In this document: one piece after another, positions 15,906 to 24,832 of the stretch
Layout of the letters: each line of letters opens with the position of its first letter
Numbering within the stretch: the first letter of the stretch is position 1
Assembly: GCA_963741625.1 (NCBI GenBank)
Contig: CAVUIT010000009.1
Location: forward strand, 186,001-250,000
Source of the DNA: CAWBBA01 sp963741625
Lineage (GTDB): Bacteria > Desulfobacterota > Desulfomonilia > Desulfomonilales > Desulfomonilaceae
Length of the DNA: 64,000 bases
Reading direction: 5' to 3'
Notes under the pieces: model-generated
Told to the model about the DNA's origin: nothing
The model's input: the letters and a program-made list of their open reading frames with translations, nothing else
The model's database searches: none
Program-made: the position numbers and the translations under genes

Positions 15906-17405
15906 ATGGAGAGTTCCGTGAATCTTAGCGAGATTGTGGATCGCTTTGCCGAGGATATGCCTGACCAGGCGGCTTTGGTTTTCGAGGACCAGACCATCTC
16001 TTACGCAAAGTTGCTTCGCTCGATAAATAAGCTGTCCAACGCGCTTGTCAAAGCCGGCGTCAAGAAAGGTGACCGCGTGGTGATCTTGATGGGTAACAGG
16101 CCCGAATTCGTCATGGGATACTATGCCTCCATGAGGATTGGGGCGATGGCCGTTACGCTTAACCCAATGTCCACCGCGTACGAGCTTAGCCATTACCTGG
16201 CGGACAGCAAGCCTGTGGCAATCCTGTGTAAAGGAGATCAGATCGAGAAGATTGAAACCATTCGGGATCGCGCGGAATACCTGAAAACAATTATCAGTAC
16301 CGAGCAGGTGGACGGAGCCGTAACTTTCGACGAGATCGAAAAAGACTTCTCGGACCGCTTTACGGCCTTATCGATGGACCCTGACGATCCGGCCGTAGTA
16401 ATATTTACGGCAGGTCTCCTGGGCCGGGCCCTTGGAGCAACCCTGAGCCACCGCAACTTGGATTCCAATTCGAACATGCTTCGCGATCAATGCGGACGTG
16501 GTCCGGAAAGTCATGGGCTCGCTCTTATCCCGTTGTTTCACGCCTTCGGAGCGGTGGTGAATCTGCTGTGTGTAACGAAGGTAGGCGGTACTGTCCATCT
16601 GGTGGAGCGTGTAGATTTTCCTAAGCTGATTCCCTGGCTTCAAAGAGCCCGCATAACCTTCACCGGCATGGTTCCCATGGTCTATTACGGTCTTCTTTAC
16701 CACCCTTCTTGCAAGGACCTAGATCTTTCCAGCCTGGATATCGGCATAAGCGGGGGCGCGCCGCTTTCCATGGAAATATATGAAAAGTTCTGTGCTCGAT
16801 ATAAGATTGACATCTATCAAGGATACGGTCTCACCGAAGCCTCGCCGGTAGTATCCTGGAATAACATCAATGTCCCGAACAAACCTCCTACGGTAGGTAA
16901 AGCTCTCCCCGACGTGACCATAGAGGTCCATGATGATAACGGCAAGTCGTTAGCTGCCGGTGTCCAAGGAGAGGTGGTGATCAAAGGACCTAACGTAATG
17001 CTGGGATACTTGGGAAGAGCTACTGAAACGGGAACGGTGATCCGGAATGGATGGTTGTATACCGGCGATATCGGCCACCTGGACGATGATGGCTATCTGA
17101 CGTTAACCGGGCTGAAAAAGGACCTTATTATCACTTCCGGGTTCAATGTATACTGCCAGGAGGTAGAAGAGATTCTTATCCGGCATCCCCACGTGGCTGA
17201 CGTTGCTCTCAGAGGCGTCGACGACCTGATCCGCGGTCAGGTTATCGAAGCGCTGGTCGTCCCGGAGAGAGGAATTAAGCCGGAAGAGAGAGAGATCATC
17301 CGGTTTTGCAGGGAGTACCTTTCGAGGTACAAGTGTCCCAGAAAGGTCATTCTTGTCAAAGAAATCGTGAGAGACGCCAACGGCAAGCCTGTCCGCTGGA
17401 GTTAG
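15906..17405 (+). CDS. AMP-forming acyl-CoA ligase with an atypical P-loop and shortened C-terminus
   Basis: ANL-superfamily adenylating enzyme of about 499 residues, expected to activate a carboxylic acid to acyl-AMP and acyl-CoA. Recognisable motifs: IPLFHAFG, YQGYGLTEASPVVSWN, LYTGDIGHLDDDGYL and GLKKDLIITSGFNVYCQEVEE. The ATP-binding P-loop, normally TSGTTGxPKG, reads TAGLLGRALGA, losing the Ser/Thr-rich loop and its Lys. The C-terminus stops at NGKPVRWS, where homologues usually read GKxLRR; the TAG is the start of repeat copy B, so the end may have been cut. ATG 15906 is preferred over GTG 15873; neither has a good ribosome site. Catalytic activity is therefore uncertain. Confidence 0.88.
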   Translation: MESSVNLSEIVDRFAEDMPDQAALVFEDQTISYAKLLRSINKLSNALVKAGVKKGDRVVILMGNRPEFVMGYYASMRIGAMAVTLNPMSTAYELSHYLADSKPVAILCKGDQIEKIETIRDRAEYLKTIISTEQVDGAVTFDEIEKDFSDRFTALSMDPDDPAVVIFTAGLLGRALGATLSHRNLDSNSNMLRDQCGRGPESHGLALIPLFHAFGAVVNLLCVTKVGGTVHLVERVDFPKLIPWLQRARITFTGMVPMVYYGLLYHPSCKDLDLSSLDIGISGGAPLSMEIYEKFCARYKIDIYQGYGLTEASPVVSWNNINVPNKPPTVGKALPDVTIEVHDDNGKSLAAGVQGEVVIKGPNVMLGYLGRATETGTVIRNGWLYTGDIGHLDDDGYLTLTGLKKDLIITSGFNVYCQEVEEILIRHPHVADVALRGVDDLIRGQVIEALVVPERGIKPEEREIIRFCREYLSRYKCPRKVILVKEIVRDANGKPVRWS

Positions 17406-17457
17406 GAGGCTGTTGCATAATCCCGCGTTCCACGCGACGTCCCCAAATTTGTGGCTC
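17403..17457 (+). repeat. Interspersed repeat copy B (IS-end-like)
   Basis: TAGGAGGCTGTTGCATAATC at 17403 begins with the acyl-CoA ligase stop codon; after CCCGCGTTC the copy diverges but keeps AAATTTGTGGCTC where copies A and C have GAATNCGTGGCAC. It separates the ligase from the kinase gene. Confidence 0.7.
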
Positions 17458-17531
17458 AGCCAGGCCCATAAAGATCGGTTCAATCCACGATGAATCCTTG
17501 GAGGGCGTGTTCCTCGAGGGAGGGGTTCCGA

Positions 17532-19244
17532 GTGAATTTCAGCCGCCGCATCATTGATCTCATTCGACCGGACGGACCCTGGGACGGACCGGATTTTCGA
17601 AGGCGAGTCGAATGGCTGATGCTGCTCAGGTTGATGGTGACCACCCTTTTGCTGGGTATCACCATTTTTTTTCAACTTCGTGAAAGCGGCGACTCCTTCA
17701 TTTCTCCGGCCACCCCCCTCTACATTCTTATCGGGACCACATTTCTACTCAGTTTCATCTATGCCTTCTCTCTTCCATTAATTCCGGACCTCTGGATGTT
17801 TTCTTATTTCCAGGTGATGGTGGACGTGGTGTACGCCACAGTCTTGATTCACTTTACCGGCGGCGCGTCCAGTATTTTTACGTTGCTGTACATTTTTCCT
17901 ATCATCACGTCCGGCATATTGCATATGAGACGCGGCGCGTTGCTCACCGCGGCCGTAACGTCCGTGCTGTTCGGGCTCCTTGTCAATTTTGAATTCTATC
18001 GGCTCATCCCGCCAAGTGACTGGCCCTGGGTGAGTCCGTGGAGCAGAGATACACCCGGGTATCTGCTCTGGGTCCTGGTAGTGCATTTCACGTTCTTTTT
18101 TCTTGCAGCGATCCTTGCCAGCACCGGTGCAGAGCAGCTCCAGAATATAAGAATCTCTCTTACAAGGCGAGAAAGCGATTATCAAAGGCTTTCGGAGTTG
18201 TACACGAGTATCGTGCGATCAATTCCAAGCGGTATCATGACCACTGATGAGATGGATCGGATCACCTTCGTCAATTCCGCAGGCGTTATACTGCTGGGAG
18301 TATCTCCGTCCGATCTGATCAATGCCCCCCTGAAACAGGTCTTTCCGGTTGTTCACAATGATGTGAGGACAAGCAGGGTGAGACGGGAAACTTATCTGAC
18401 CGTAAAAGAGATTAACGGCGATAAAAGGCACATGGAACTCACGGTTTCTGATCTCCAGAGAGAGAACAATGTTCCGAGCGGCAGACTGGTAGTGTTCCAG
18501 GACGTGACCCAGGTCCGAAAGATGGAAGAGCGGGTAAAGCTTAGCGAAAAGCAAGCAGCATTTGTCAGGATCGCCGCGGGCATGGCCCATGAAATACGAA
18601 ACCCCCTCGCTTCATTGCGAGGAGCCACAGAACTGCTCTCGGAGCCCTCTTCCGGCCGCGGTCATCAAAAGAAGCTCCTTGGGATTGTAATACGGGAATC
18701 GGACCGGCTGAACTCTCTGCTGGGGGATTTTCTTCTGACCGTGGGCAGCCCGCAGCCTAAGAAAGCCCGGGTGATGCTTACGGATCTTGTCGAGGAAACA
18801 GTGGATCTCTTCGCAACTGAACCGAGGGTCCGCCTGGGAGTATCCTTGGAAACCTTGATCCACAAAGGAATAGAAGTAGAAGGGGACTCTACGAGGCTCA
18901 GGCAAGCTGTATGGAACCTTTTGGCGAATGCTCTGGATGCTACGCCGGACGGTGGCGTGATCCGAGTTGTCCTTGACTCCGAATCTGGGCAAGCAATTCT
19001 CACGGTGGAAGATTCGGGTCCGGGAATACCTCCGGAGATAAGGGATCGCATTTTTGAACCATTCACTACCACGAAGGGCAAAGGGACAGGACTGGGTTTG
19101 TCGCTGGTTCTGAGCATAGTGGAAGCGCACAATGGGACAGTCGAAGCAGAAAGCACTTCGAGGAACGGTAGCCTTTTCATTATCAGGCTCCCGCTGGCCT
19201 TGCCGAAAGCCGCTGTCGAAGAAGGAGAATCTGAGAATGGGTGA
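17532..19244 (+). CDS. PilS-like sensor histidine kinase
   Basis: Membrane sensor of a two-component system, 570 residues. About six transmembrane segments (residues 30-200) are followed by a PAS domain (about 225-330, SIPSGIMTTDEMDRITFVN), the H box MAHEIRNPLASLRGATELL, and catalytic N, G1 and G2 boxes (NLLANALDATP, DSGPGIP, GKGTGLGLSL). The multi-helix N-terminus plus PAS matches PilS-type kinases, which control type IV pilus genes with PilR. GTG 17532 is chosen because GGGAGGGG lies six bases upstream. It overlaps its response regulator by eight bases. No pilin genes are in this window, so the true target is inferred. Confidence 0.88.
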   Translation: MNFSRRIIDLIRPDGPWDGPDFRRRVEWLMLLRLMVTTLLLGITIFFQLRESGDSFISPATPLYILIGTTFLLSFIYAFSLPLIPDLWMFSYFQVMVDVVYATVLIHFTGGASSIFTLLYIFPIITSGILHMRRGALLTAAVTSVLFGLLVNFEFYRLIPPSDWPWVSPWSRDTPGYLLWVLVVHFTFFFLAAILASTGAEQLQNIRISLTRRESDYQRLSELYTSIVRSIPSGIMTTDEMDRITFVNSAGVILLGVSPSDLINAPLKQVFPVVHNDVRTSRVRRETYLTVKEINGDKRHMELTVSDLQRENNVPSGRLVVFQDVTQVRKMEERVKLSEKQAAFVRIAAGMAHEIRNPLASLRGATELLSEPSSGRGHQKKLLGIVIRESDRLNSLLGDFLLTVGSPQPKKARVMLTDLVEETVDLFATEPRVRLGVSLETLIHKGIEVEGDSTRLRQAVWNLLANALDATPDGGVIRVVLDSESGQAILTVEDSGPGIPPEIRDRIFEPFTTTKGKGTGLGLSLVLSIVEAHNGTVEAESTSRNGSLFIIRLPLALPKAAVEEGESENG

Positions 19245-20628
19245 GCGACTCCTAGTAGTGGACGACGAGCCGAGTATGAGGGAGTTCCTCGAGATTATGC
19301 TTTCGCAGGAAGGCTATCAGGTTCGGACCGCATCCACCGGGGAGGAAGGTATTAAGGCGTACCGCGCGGAAGAGCCCGATCTGGTGCTCACTGACGTGAA
19401 AATGCCCGGTATGAGCGGTCTGGATTTGATCAGAGAAATACATTCTCTGGATCCAGCGGCCCCCATCATTGCCATAACCGCCTACGCGTCTGCGGACGAT
19501 GCGATACGTGCGGTTCGTGAAGGGGCTTATGACTACCTGTCCAAGCCATTCCAGATAGAAGATTTGCGTATTATCATCCGTAATGCGCTGGAAGCTCGAC
19601 GGCTGCGACGCGAAAATCTCGAGCTGAGACGATCAATAGAGGGGCGATACCGATTCGGTGACATTATCGGAAAGTCGCAAGAGATGGTTGAAATCTTCGA
19701 TCTCATTTCGCGAGTGGCCCCATCCAAAGCAGGCGTGCTCATCATGGGGGAATCGGGAACGGGAAAAGAGTTGATTGCAAAGGCGGTCCACTACAACTCC
19801 CCCAGGGCCGACAAACCATTTGTGACCATCAATTGCACGGCCATCCCCGAGAATCTCCTGGAATCGGAAATGTTCGGCCACCAGAAGGGCTCTTTCACTG
19901 GAGCTGTCGCAACCAAGGCCGGTCTTGTGGAAGCAGCCCACACCGGGTCGTTGTTCCTAGATGAAGTCGGCGAAATTCCTCAGTCTATCCAAGTCAAGCT
20001 CCTGCGCTTCCTTCAGGAGAGGGAATTCCGACGAGTCGGTGGCACTGACGACAAAAAGATAGATGTCAGAGTGATTGCAGCGACAAACAAGAAACTTGAA
20101 GAAGAAATGGAAGCGGGCAATTTCCGGGAAGACCTCTATTACCGCCTCAATGTCATTCGCATACGACTCCCTCCGTTGCGAGAGCGTGAAGAAGATATTC
20201 CACTCCTCATAGATCACTTTCTGAAGAAATTTTCCAAAGAACAGGGCAAGAATATTGAAAAGGTGTCCTCCCTCGCAATGCGGGTCCTTTGCAATTACAG
20301 TTATCCCGGAAACGTAAGGGAATTGGAGAATATCATCGAGCGCTGCGTTACGCTCGAACAGTCCGACCAACTCACCGCGGAGAATCTTCCGCACAAACTT
20401 TTCGAGTCAGCCATTCCGGTCTGCATCGGCGGCGAATTGGATATACCGCCCGATGGCATAGATATGAACCGGACTATGGAAAACGTGGAAAAGAAGTTGA
20501 TCAGCCGAGCACTCGATATCGCAGGCGGCAACAGGCCCAGAACGGCCAAGCTTCTGGGCATTTCATTCAGGTCTTTGCGCTATCGGATGTTGAAGCTTGG
20601 TATGGAGATTGAAGAAAACGTCGAATGA
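19237..20628 (+). CDS. PilR/NtrC-type sigma-54 response regulator
   Basis: A 463-residue regulator: receiver domain (residues 1-120; phospho-acceptor Asp in LVLTDVKMPG, Lys in YLSKPF), AAA+ domain with Walker A GESGTGKE, Walker B GSLFLDEVGEI and the sigma-54 contact loop as GSFTGA rather than GAFTGA, and a Fis-type helix-turn-helix end (GGNRPRTAKLLGISFRSLRYR). It activates sigma-54 promoters when phosphorylated by the adjoining kinase. AAGGAG precedes ATG 19237, inside the kinase gene's end. Gene order and architecture fit PilSR. Confidence 0.93.
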   Translation: MGERLLVVDDEPSMREFLEIMLSQEGYQVRTASTGEEGIKAYRAEEPDLVLTDVKMPGMSGLDLIREIHSLDPAAPIIAITAYASADDAIRAVREGAYDYLSKPFQIEDLRIIIRNALEARRLRRENLELRRSIEGRYRFGDIIGKSQEMVEIFDLISRVAPSKAGVLIMGESGTGKELIAKAVHYNSPRADKPFVTINCTAIPENLLESEMFGHQKGSFTGAVATKAGLVEAAHTGSLFLDEVGEIPQSIQVKLLRFLQEREFRRVGGTDDKKIDVRVIAATNKKLEEEMEAGNFREDLYYRLNVIRIRLPPLREREEDIPLLIDHFLKKFSKEQGKNIEKVSSLAMRVLCNYSYPGNVRELENIIERCVTLEQSDQLTAENLPHKLFESAIPVCIGGELDIPPDGIDMNRTMENVEKKLISRALDIAGGNRPRTAKLLGISFRSLRYRMLKLGMEIEENVE

Positions 20629-20660
20629 CATCCCCTCTGGAGCCTCGAAAGGAAGGTGAC

Positions 20661-21452
20661 ATGAGGCATTATGCAATAGTTCTGGCTGCGGATCTTCCGA
20701 CTGCAGATGAAGTTCTTTCCATAGTTAAAGAGGTGGGAACCATCGTTGACGCAGTGAAGGTTGGCGAGGCCACCGTGCTCGAGGCCGGCACGGGCATTCT
20801 GGGCAGAATCCGTGATGTCATTCAAGACGCCCCTCTGCTGGTGGACCTCAAGGTCGCGGACATCGGCTTTCGGGCGGACGGCGCGTGGCAGGGGACCAAT
20901 GCCAAGATCATCAAGAGCCTCGAAAACTCGGGCGCCACTCACGTTACTGTCCACGGATTTCCAGGGCCCGTCTCGGTAGCTGAGGCCGTGGCCACGGCCC
21001 GCGAAGTCGGAATAGGAGTACTGCTCCTCCCACTGATGAGCCACGCGGGCGCCGGCTTGTTCTTTTCCAGACCCCTCGATTATTCCTCGTTGACATACTC
21101 CACTATAAAAGCCGGAATGGATGTTCATTTCCCGGAAGAGCAGCTATGCCGCGACGTGACGGAAGGGATATTGGTCATGGGTGAGGCGCTGGACGTCGAC
21201 GGTTACATTGGGCCAGCGACGCGTCCGCAGGATCTCGAACGCTATCGTTCCATAACTCAGCGCCGGATATGGTGTCCCGGGTTCGGCCGGCAGGACCGGC
21301 AGGGTAGGAGTCTCGAGGAACAGTTCAGACAATGGGCAGCCATCGTAGGTCCGGCTTCTGCCGCCATAGTGGGATCAGCTATCTTCAATGCGGCTGACCC
21401 GGTGGCCGCGGCGAAAGAGATAATGGGAATGCGTGACAGAGCAGTGGCTTGA
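20661..21452 (+). CDS. Orotidine-5-phosphate decarboxylase-like protein
   Basis: A 263-residue TIM barrel of the OMP decarboxylase/HUMPS superfamily. The catalytic array DxKxxD is present as VDLKVADIGFR, close to archaeal-type OMP decarboxylases (KVADIP), with VKVG before it and VTVHGFPG after it. The phosphate-binding end reads WCPGFGRQDRQGRSLEEQ instead of the usual PGxGxQGG, so substrate preference is not certain. GGAAGG before ATG 20661 sets the start. It lies 33 bases after the regulator gene and 28 bases before a dCTP-deaminase-like gene, suggesting a pyrimidine-related pair. Confidence 0.8.
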   Translation: MRHYAIVLAADLPTADEVLSIVKEVGTIVDAVKVGEATVLEAGTGILGRIRDVIQDAPLLVDLKVADIGFRADGAWQGTNAKIIKSLENSGATHVTVHGFPGPVSVAEAVATAREVGIGVLLLPLMSHAGAGLFFSRPLDYSSLTYSTIKAGMDVHFPEEQLCRDVTEGILVMGEALDVDGYIGPATRPQDLERYRSITQRRIWCPGFGRQDRQGRSLEEQFRQWAAIVGPASAAIVGSAIFNAADPVAAAKEIMGMRDRAVA

Positions 21453-21480
21453 GGCCAAATTGTGCTACTTGGGGGGTGCC

Positions 21481-21942
21481 ATGACAAATCTCTTGAAAGG
21501 CGAAGAAATAGTTTCTTCAGCCGAGGGACTTATTTCCGCTAAGAAGCAGCAAGGCGAATTCTCGCTTGATCTCACAGTGAACACCATTAGCCGTATAAAT
21601 ATGGGGGGAGCGTTGGATTTCGGCGGAAGCGAATATCAGGAGGCGTCAGTTTCGCTTCTGGAGCCTGAGAAAAAGACTCCTGACGAGCCTTATGGCTGGT
21701 GGAACCTGGACACGGGAGATTACCTGATACGGTTCAATGAGAGAATAAAGATCCCTGCGAAAGGTCTCATCATGATTTTGCCCCACGAGAGATTGCTCGC
21801 GGCCGGAGCATCACACGCGCCATTAGCCATAGAAAACCTCGATCAAAATATCAGTGTGCCGATTCACGTAGGACTGGCAGGGCTGAAGATCAAACAAAAT
21901 GCCAGGGTGTCAAAGGCCGTTGTCATAAGCTCTGACCGATGA
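21481..21942 (+). CDS. dCTP deaminase/dUTPase-like protein
   Basis: A 153-residue protein of the trimeric dUTPase/Dcd fold, judged from the core TGDYLIRFNERIKIPAKGLIMILPHERLLAAGAS and the following hydrophobic strands. Enzymes of this fold act on dCTP or dUTP. The classical Dcd catalytic motifs are only partly recognisable, so it may be a divergent member. ATG 21481 follows GGGGGGTGCC; an in-frame ATG at 21433 overlaps the upstream gene. It follows the OMP-decarboxylase-like gene on the same strand. Confidence 0.65.
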   Translation: MTNLLKGEEIVSSAEGLISAKKQQGEFSLDLTVNTISRINMGGALDFGGSEYQEASVSLLEPEKKTPDEPYGWWNLDTGDYLIRFNERIKIPAKGLIMILPHERLLAAGASHAPLAIENLDQNISVPIHVGLAGLKIKQNARVSKAVVISSDR

Positions 21943-21951
21943 TTTGTCTGT

Positions 21952-23611
21952 TTACGCTGCAGTAATCGGGGAGAGAGTTGAAATTGCTGAGCTTGCTGGT
22001 GCCACGGATGTGCCGTCCGGCTCATCCGTGGCACCAGATTCTGAATTGCACGTGTCTTTCTCTTCGCGCTGGACACAATGACCACCCCAGATCAATGTGC
22101 GTGCTTGTTTGTCCGTTCCAAAGAGAAGTATCTTTTCCCGAAGTCTCTCGCGTGGGCAAGCAAAAGCCCCAGGAAAGCCATCTTTTTCCTGCCGTGCGAT
22201 AGGTACATGAGTTTCAAATACCGTAGAGGCTCCAGAAACCTTAGCGATGAGAATGTTCAGCAGCTTGAACTTGACCCGGGTAAGGGCATGAGCGCCGTTG
22301 AGCACCTCCAGAGCACTCTCTTTGCCAAGGAAAACAGCGAACTTTATTGCCTTGACCTCCTTGCTGGACTTGTTCCACGCGTCCTGGTTCTTGGTTAAAT
22401 GGTCATCAACAGCAAAACCGTCTGTCCTTCGCCTTGTCGTACAAGGCCGTGTATTTATAAAACGTGAGCGATGCAAGGGACAAATACGCGGTGGAGGGCA
22501 GTTCGGAGATCACCTTAACCGTCTCTCTGGTGTCGGCTATCGTCTCATACGGATTGTCCACGATAACATCATAAATCGCCGGGATGTCGTTCTCATCGAG
22601 CAGTTGCGCACAATTCAGAAAAGCCTTTTGGGAGTGCTTCCTCTGGTAAACCTCGTTGAGCGTTCTCTCGCTGCCGGTTTGAAGGCCGATCAGAGCGAAT
22701 CCGCACGGCGCACCTTTTAAAATCGCGATCTTCTCTCTGGTGATGAATTGGGGAATCGCCCTAAAGATCAGTGGGATACCTATCTGCCTGTAATTTTTAA
22801 CGAAGGTGTCGAGCCACTCCGGAGAGTGCGCGGTAAAGCAGTCGTCGTAGACATTCAGGTACCGAAAACTCAAGCCGGACCGGCTCAAATTCATATCTAT
22901 CTCTTCAATGACGCTTTCGGGGCTCCTTTTTCTTATTTTCTTGCCGTATATGGTGTGGAGAAGATTGTTGCAGCAATAACTGCAACTAAAGGGGCATCCC
23001 CTCGATGTCATTACCGACAGATACGTGCCGTTATGGCGATTGTGCTTCTTGAGTAGCGCAGGGGTCAGCGGTGTTATTCGGCCCTGGTCCGTTACCCATG
23101 CATTGTGAGGCAAGAACTCGGGGAAAACCAAATCATCCAGGTTTTCGATTCTTGGGCTCACAGAATGTTGGCCTGTGCCGGTCGCGCTGATCCCGGAGAC
23201 TGGTTGGGACAGGGCTTTGCCTTCCAAGTTCCTGAGGAATTCTCCAAAGGCCGCTTCCCCTTCGCCGACGCAGACATAGTCCGCGTGGCCCTCGCACCCC
23301 TTGGGATCAATTGTGGGATGGATGCCTCCCCATGTAATTGGGACACTATCGCCGCATTTCTTTCTGATAGCATCGGTCAAACCGGCCGCGGCGTAAAAAA
23401 ACCGGCTCATGAGACTTATACCGACCGCATCGACTTTGCTTTCCTTTACGAAGTCGGCCACAGCGTCAAAATGAGAGGCATCGTCGGCAGTGTGAAAGAG
23501 AATCTCGGATCGAAAGCCCTCGTGTTGCAGCGAAGAGTGAATGTACTTGAGCCCAAGATTGTCGGTGCTGTTAATAAGAGAAATGAGCAAGGCAGAACGT
23601 TGCGCGGCCAT
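21952..23611 (-). CDS. B12-binding-domain radical SAM protein, frameshifted near its C-terminus
   Basis: About 552 residues after correction. An N-terminal cobalamin-binding-like Rossmann domain (VDAVGISLMSRFF, ITWGGIHPT, YVCVGEGE) is followed by a radical SAM core with the Fe-S motif SRGCPFSCSYCCNN. Such proteins do methyl transfers or rearrangements on lipids, glycans or cofactors; the substrate is unknown. AAAGGA sits seven bases before ATG 23611. The frame stops at 22406-22408 after ALYDKAKD, but the adjacent frame continues GFAVDDHLTKNQDAWNKSS to 21952, so one base is extra at about 22418-22427. The last 25 codons run through the inverted repeat at 21996-22037 and may not be native. Confidence 0.85.
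21996..22037. repeat. 15-base perfect inverted repeat
   Basis: CTGGTGCCACGGATG (21996-22010) and its exact reverse complement (22023-22037) are separated by 12 bases. It lies inside the predicted 3' end of the radical SAM gene and just past the dCTP-deaminase-like gene, so it could serve as a terminator between the convergent genes, although no T run follows. Its GTGGCAC core is shared with the interspersed repeats A and C. Confidence 0.75.
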
Positions 23612-24022
23612 GACAAATTCCTTTCAACACGGTCTGATAATTGCTTCTCGATTGCCTATCAATTATCGAATTTGGGGGGAGATTACCACGATGGCGCTGC
23701 ACGGCAAGAGTTTTTTGTGCCGGCCATACCTGTATGCCTCCGCGGGCTTTGCACAGGGACAATCTTCCGACCCTTGACAAACACAAGCCTTTTCCCGAGA
23801 ATCCACAATCAATGCGCCAGGGCGACGTGCGTTCACCAGCCGGCAGATTATGCCAGTATGGGTGAAGTGTCGTCAGCCCAAAGATTTGGAACAAGACCCT
23901 CAGGGTTCGCGGCAGCTCGCGAGCGAGGGAATTGGCGCGTCAGTAACAACCGGTGCCCGTGAGTGGCGCTTGTACGGCAGGCAAAATTTATTGGAGATCA
24001 GGAATTGGGCAAAGTTGGTTTT
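23612..24022. other. Divergent intergenic region between radical SAM and polysaccharide export genes
   Basis: About 410 bases separate the minus-strand radical SAM start from the plus-strand export cluster, so promoters for both should lie here. The radical SAM ribosome site (AAAGGA) is visible at its left edge. No clear -35/-10 pair, operator or hairpin was identified. Confidence 0.5.
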
Positions 24023-24826
24023 ATGAGCGACGGTGTTTACATCAATGCGGCTCCCAAGGGGCAGAGGGGCTCCCGTTTCGCAACCCTTTTGCAGGCGCTG
24101 GTGGTTCGAGACGTGACCAGTCGGTACCGACGTTCCGCCCTGGGAATGTGGTGGGCGTTTCTGCAGCCGATGATCTTGATGTTACTCTTTAACATGTTGC
24201 GGGGATTCGTCAACATCCCGAGTGACGGACTCCCTTACGTGCTCTTCAGCTACGCGGCCCTGGTCCCATGGACCTTTTTTACCAATGCGGTGGCAGCATG
24301 CGGCCCCAGCATAATCACAAACGCGGAAGTAATAAAGAAGATCGCTCTCCCCAGGGAAGTTTTCCCACTGGCTGCCGTCGCTGCCACGCTATTTGATTTC
24401 TGCATGTCGGGAATCGTGCTGGCGGGCATGATGGTTTGGTTTCGGGTCTCCGTGGGTTGGGCGCTCCTGTGGCTGCCGGTCTTGATAGTTCTTATGGTTG
24501 CGGTCTCATTCGGGGTGGGAATACTCCTTGCCGGCCTGGGCACATTCAGAAAGGATTTTATTTTTGCGACTCCGTTTCTCACTCAGGCGTGGCTGTTTGT
24601 GACGCCGGTAATCTACCCACTGAGCACGGTACCGGAAAATTGGCGGTCTATATATATGCTCAATCCGATGGTAGGGGTGATCGAGGGTTTTCGCAACGTG
24701 CTGCTGAAAGCTACAGCCCCGCCCACGGAGGCACTGGGGATCTCTGTCATAATGACAGCGATTTTACTGGCGATTGCCTGGCCGGTTTTCCGCAGGCTGT
24801 CCGGCTATTTTGCGGATGTTCTGTGA
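24023..24826 (+). CDS. ABC-2 type polysaccharide export permease (Wzm-like)
   Basis: Inner-membrane permease exporting a lipid-linked polysaccharide with the ATPase encoded next. About 267 residues, with the family's N-terminal signature VVRDVTSRYRRSALGMWWAFLQPM, six hydrophobic segments and the C-terminal YMLNPMVGVIEGFRN motif. ATG 24023 gives the normal Wzm length; an in-frame GTG at 23963 adds 20 residues and neither has a strong ribosome site. It stops seven bases before the ATPase gene. It heads a cluster of glycosyltransferases and methyltransferases, which fits an ABC-transporter-dependent O-antigen or similar glycan. Confidence 0.92.
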   Translation: MSDGVYINAAPKGQRGSRFATLLQALVVRDVTSRYRRSALGMWWAFLQPMILMLLFNMLRGFVNIPSDGLPYVLFSYAALVPWTFFTNAVAACGPSIITNAEVIKKIALPREVFPLAAVAATLFDFCMSGIVLAGMMVWFRVSVGWALLWLPVLIVLMVAVSFGVGILLAGLGTFRKDFIFATPFLTQAWLFVTPVIYPLSTVPENWRSIYMLNPMVGVIEGFRNVLLKATAPPTEALGISVIMTAILLAIAWPVFRRLSGYFADVL

Positions 24827-24832
24827 GGCGCC

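Noticed and set aside
23105..23962. A 285-codon plus-strand frame antisense to the radical SAM gene
   Set aside because: It overlaps the Fe-S-motif-bearing gene, lacks a ribosome site and reads like a mirror frame.
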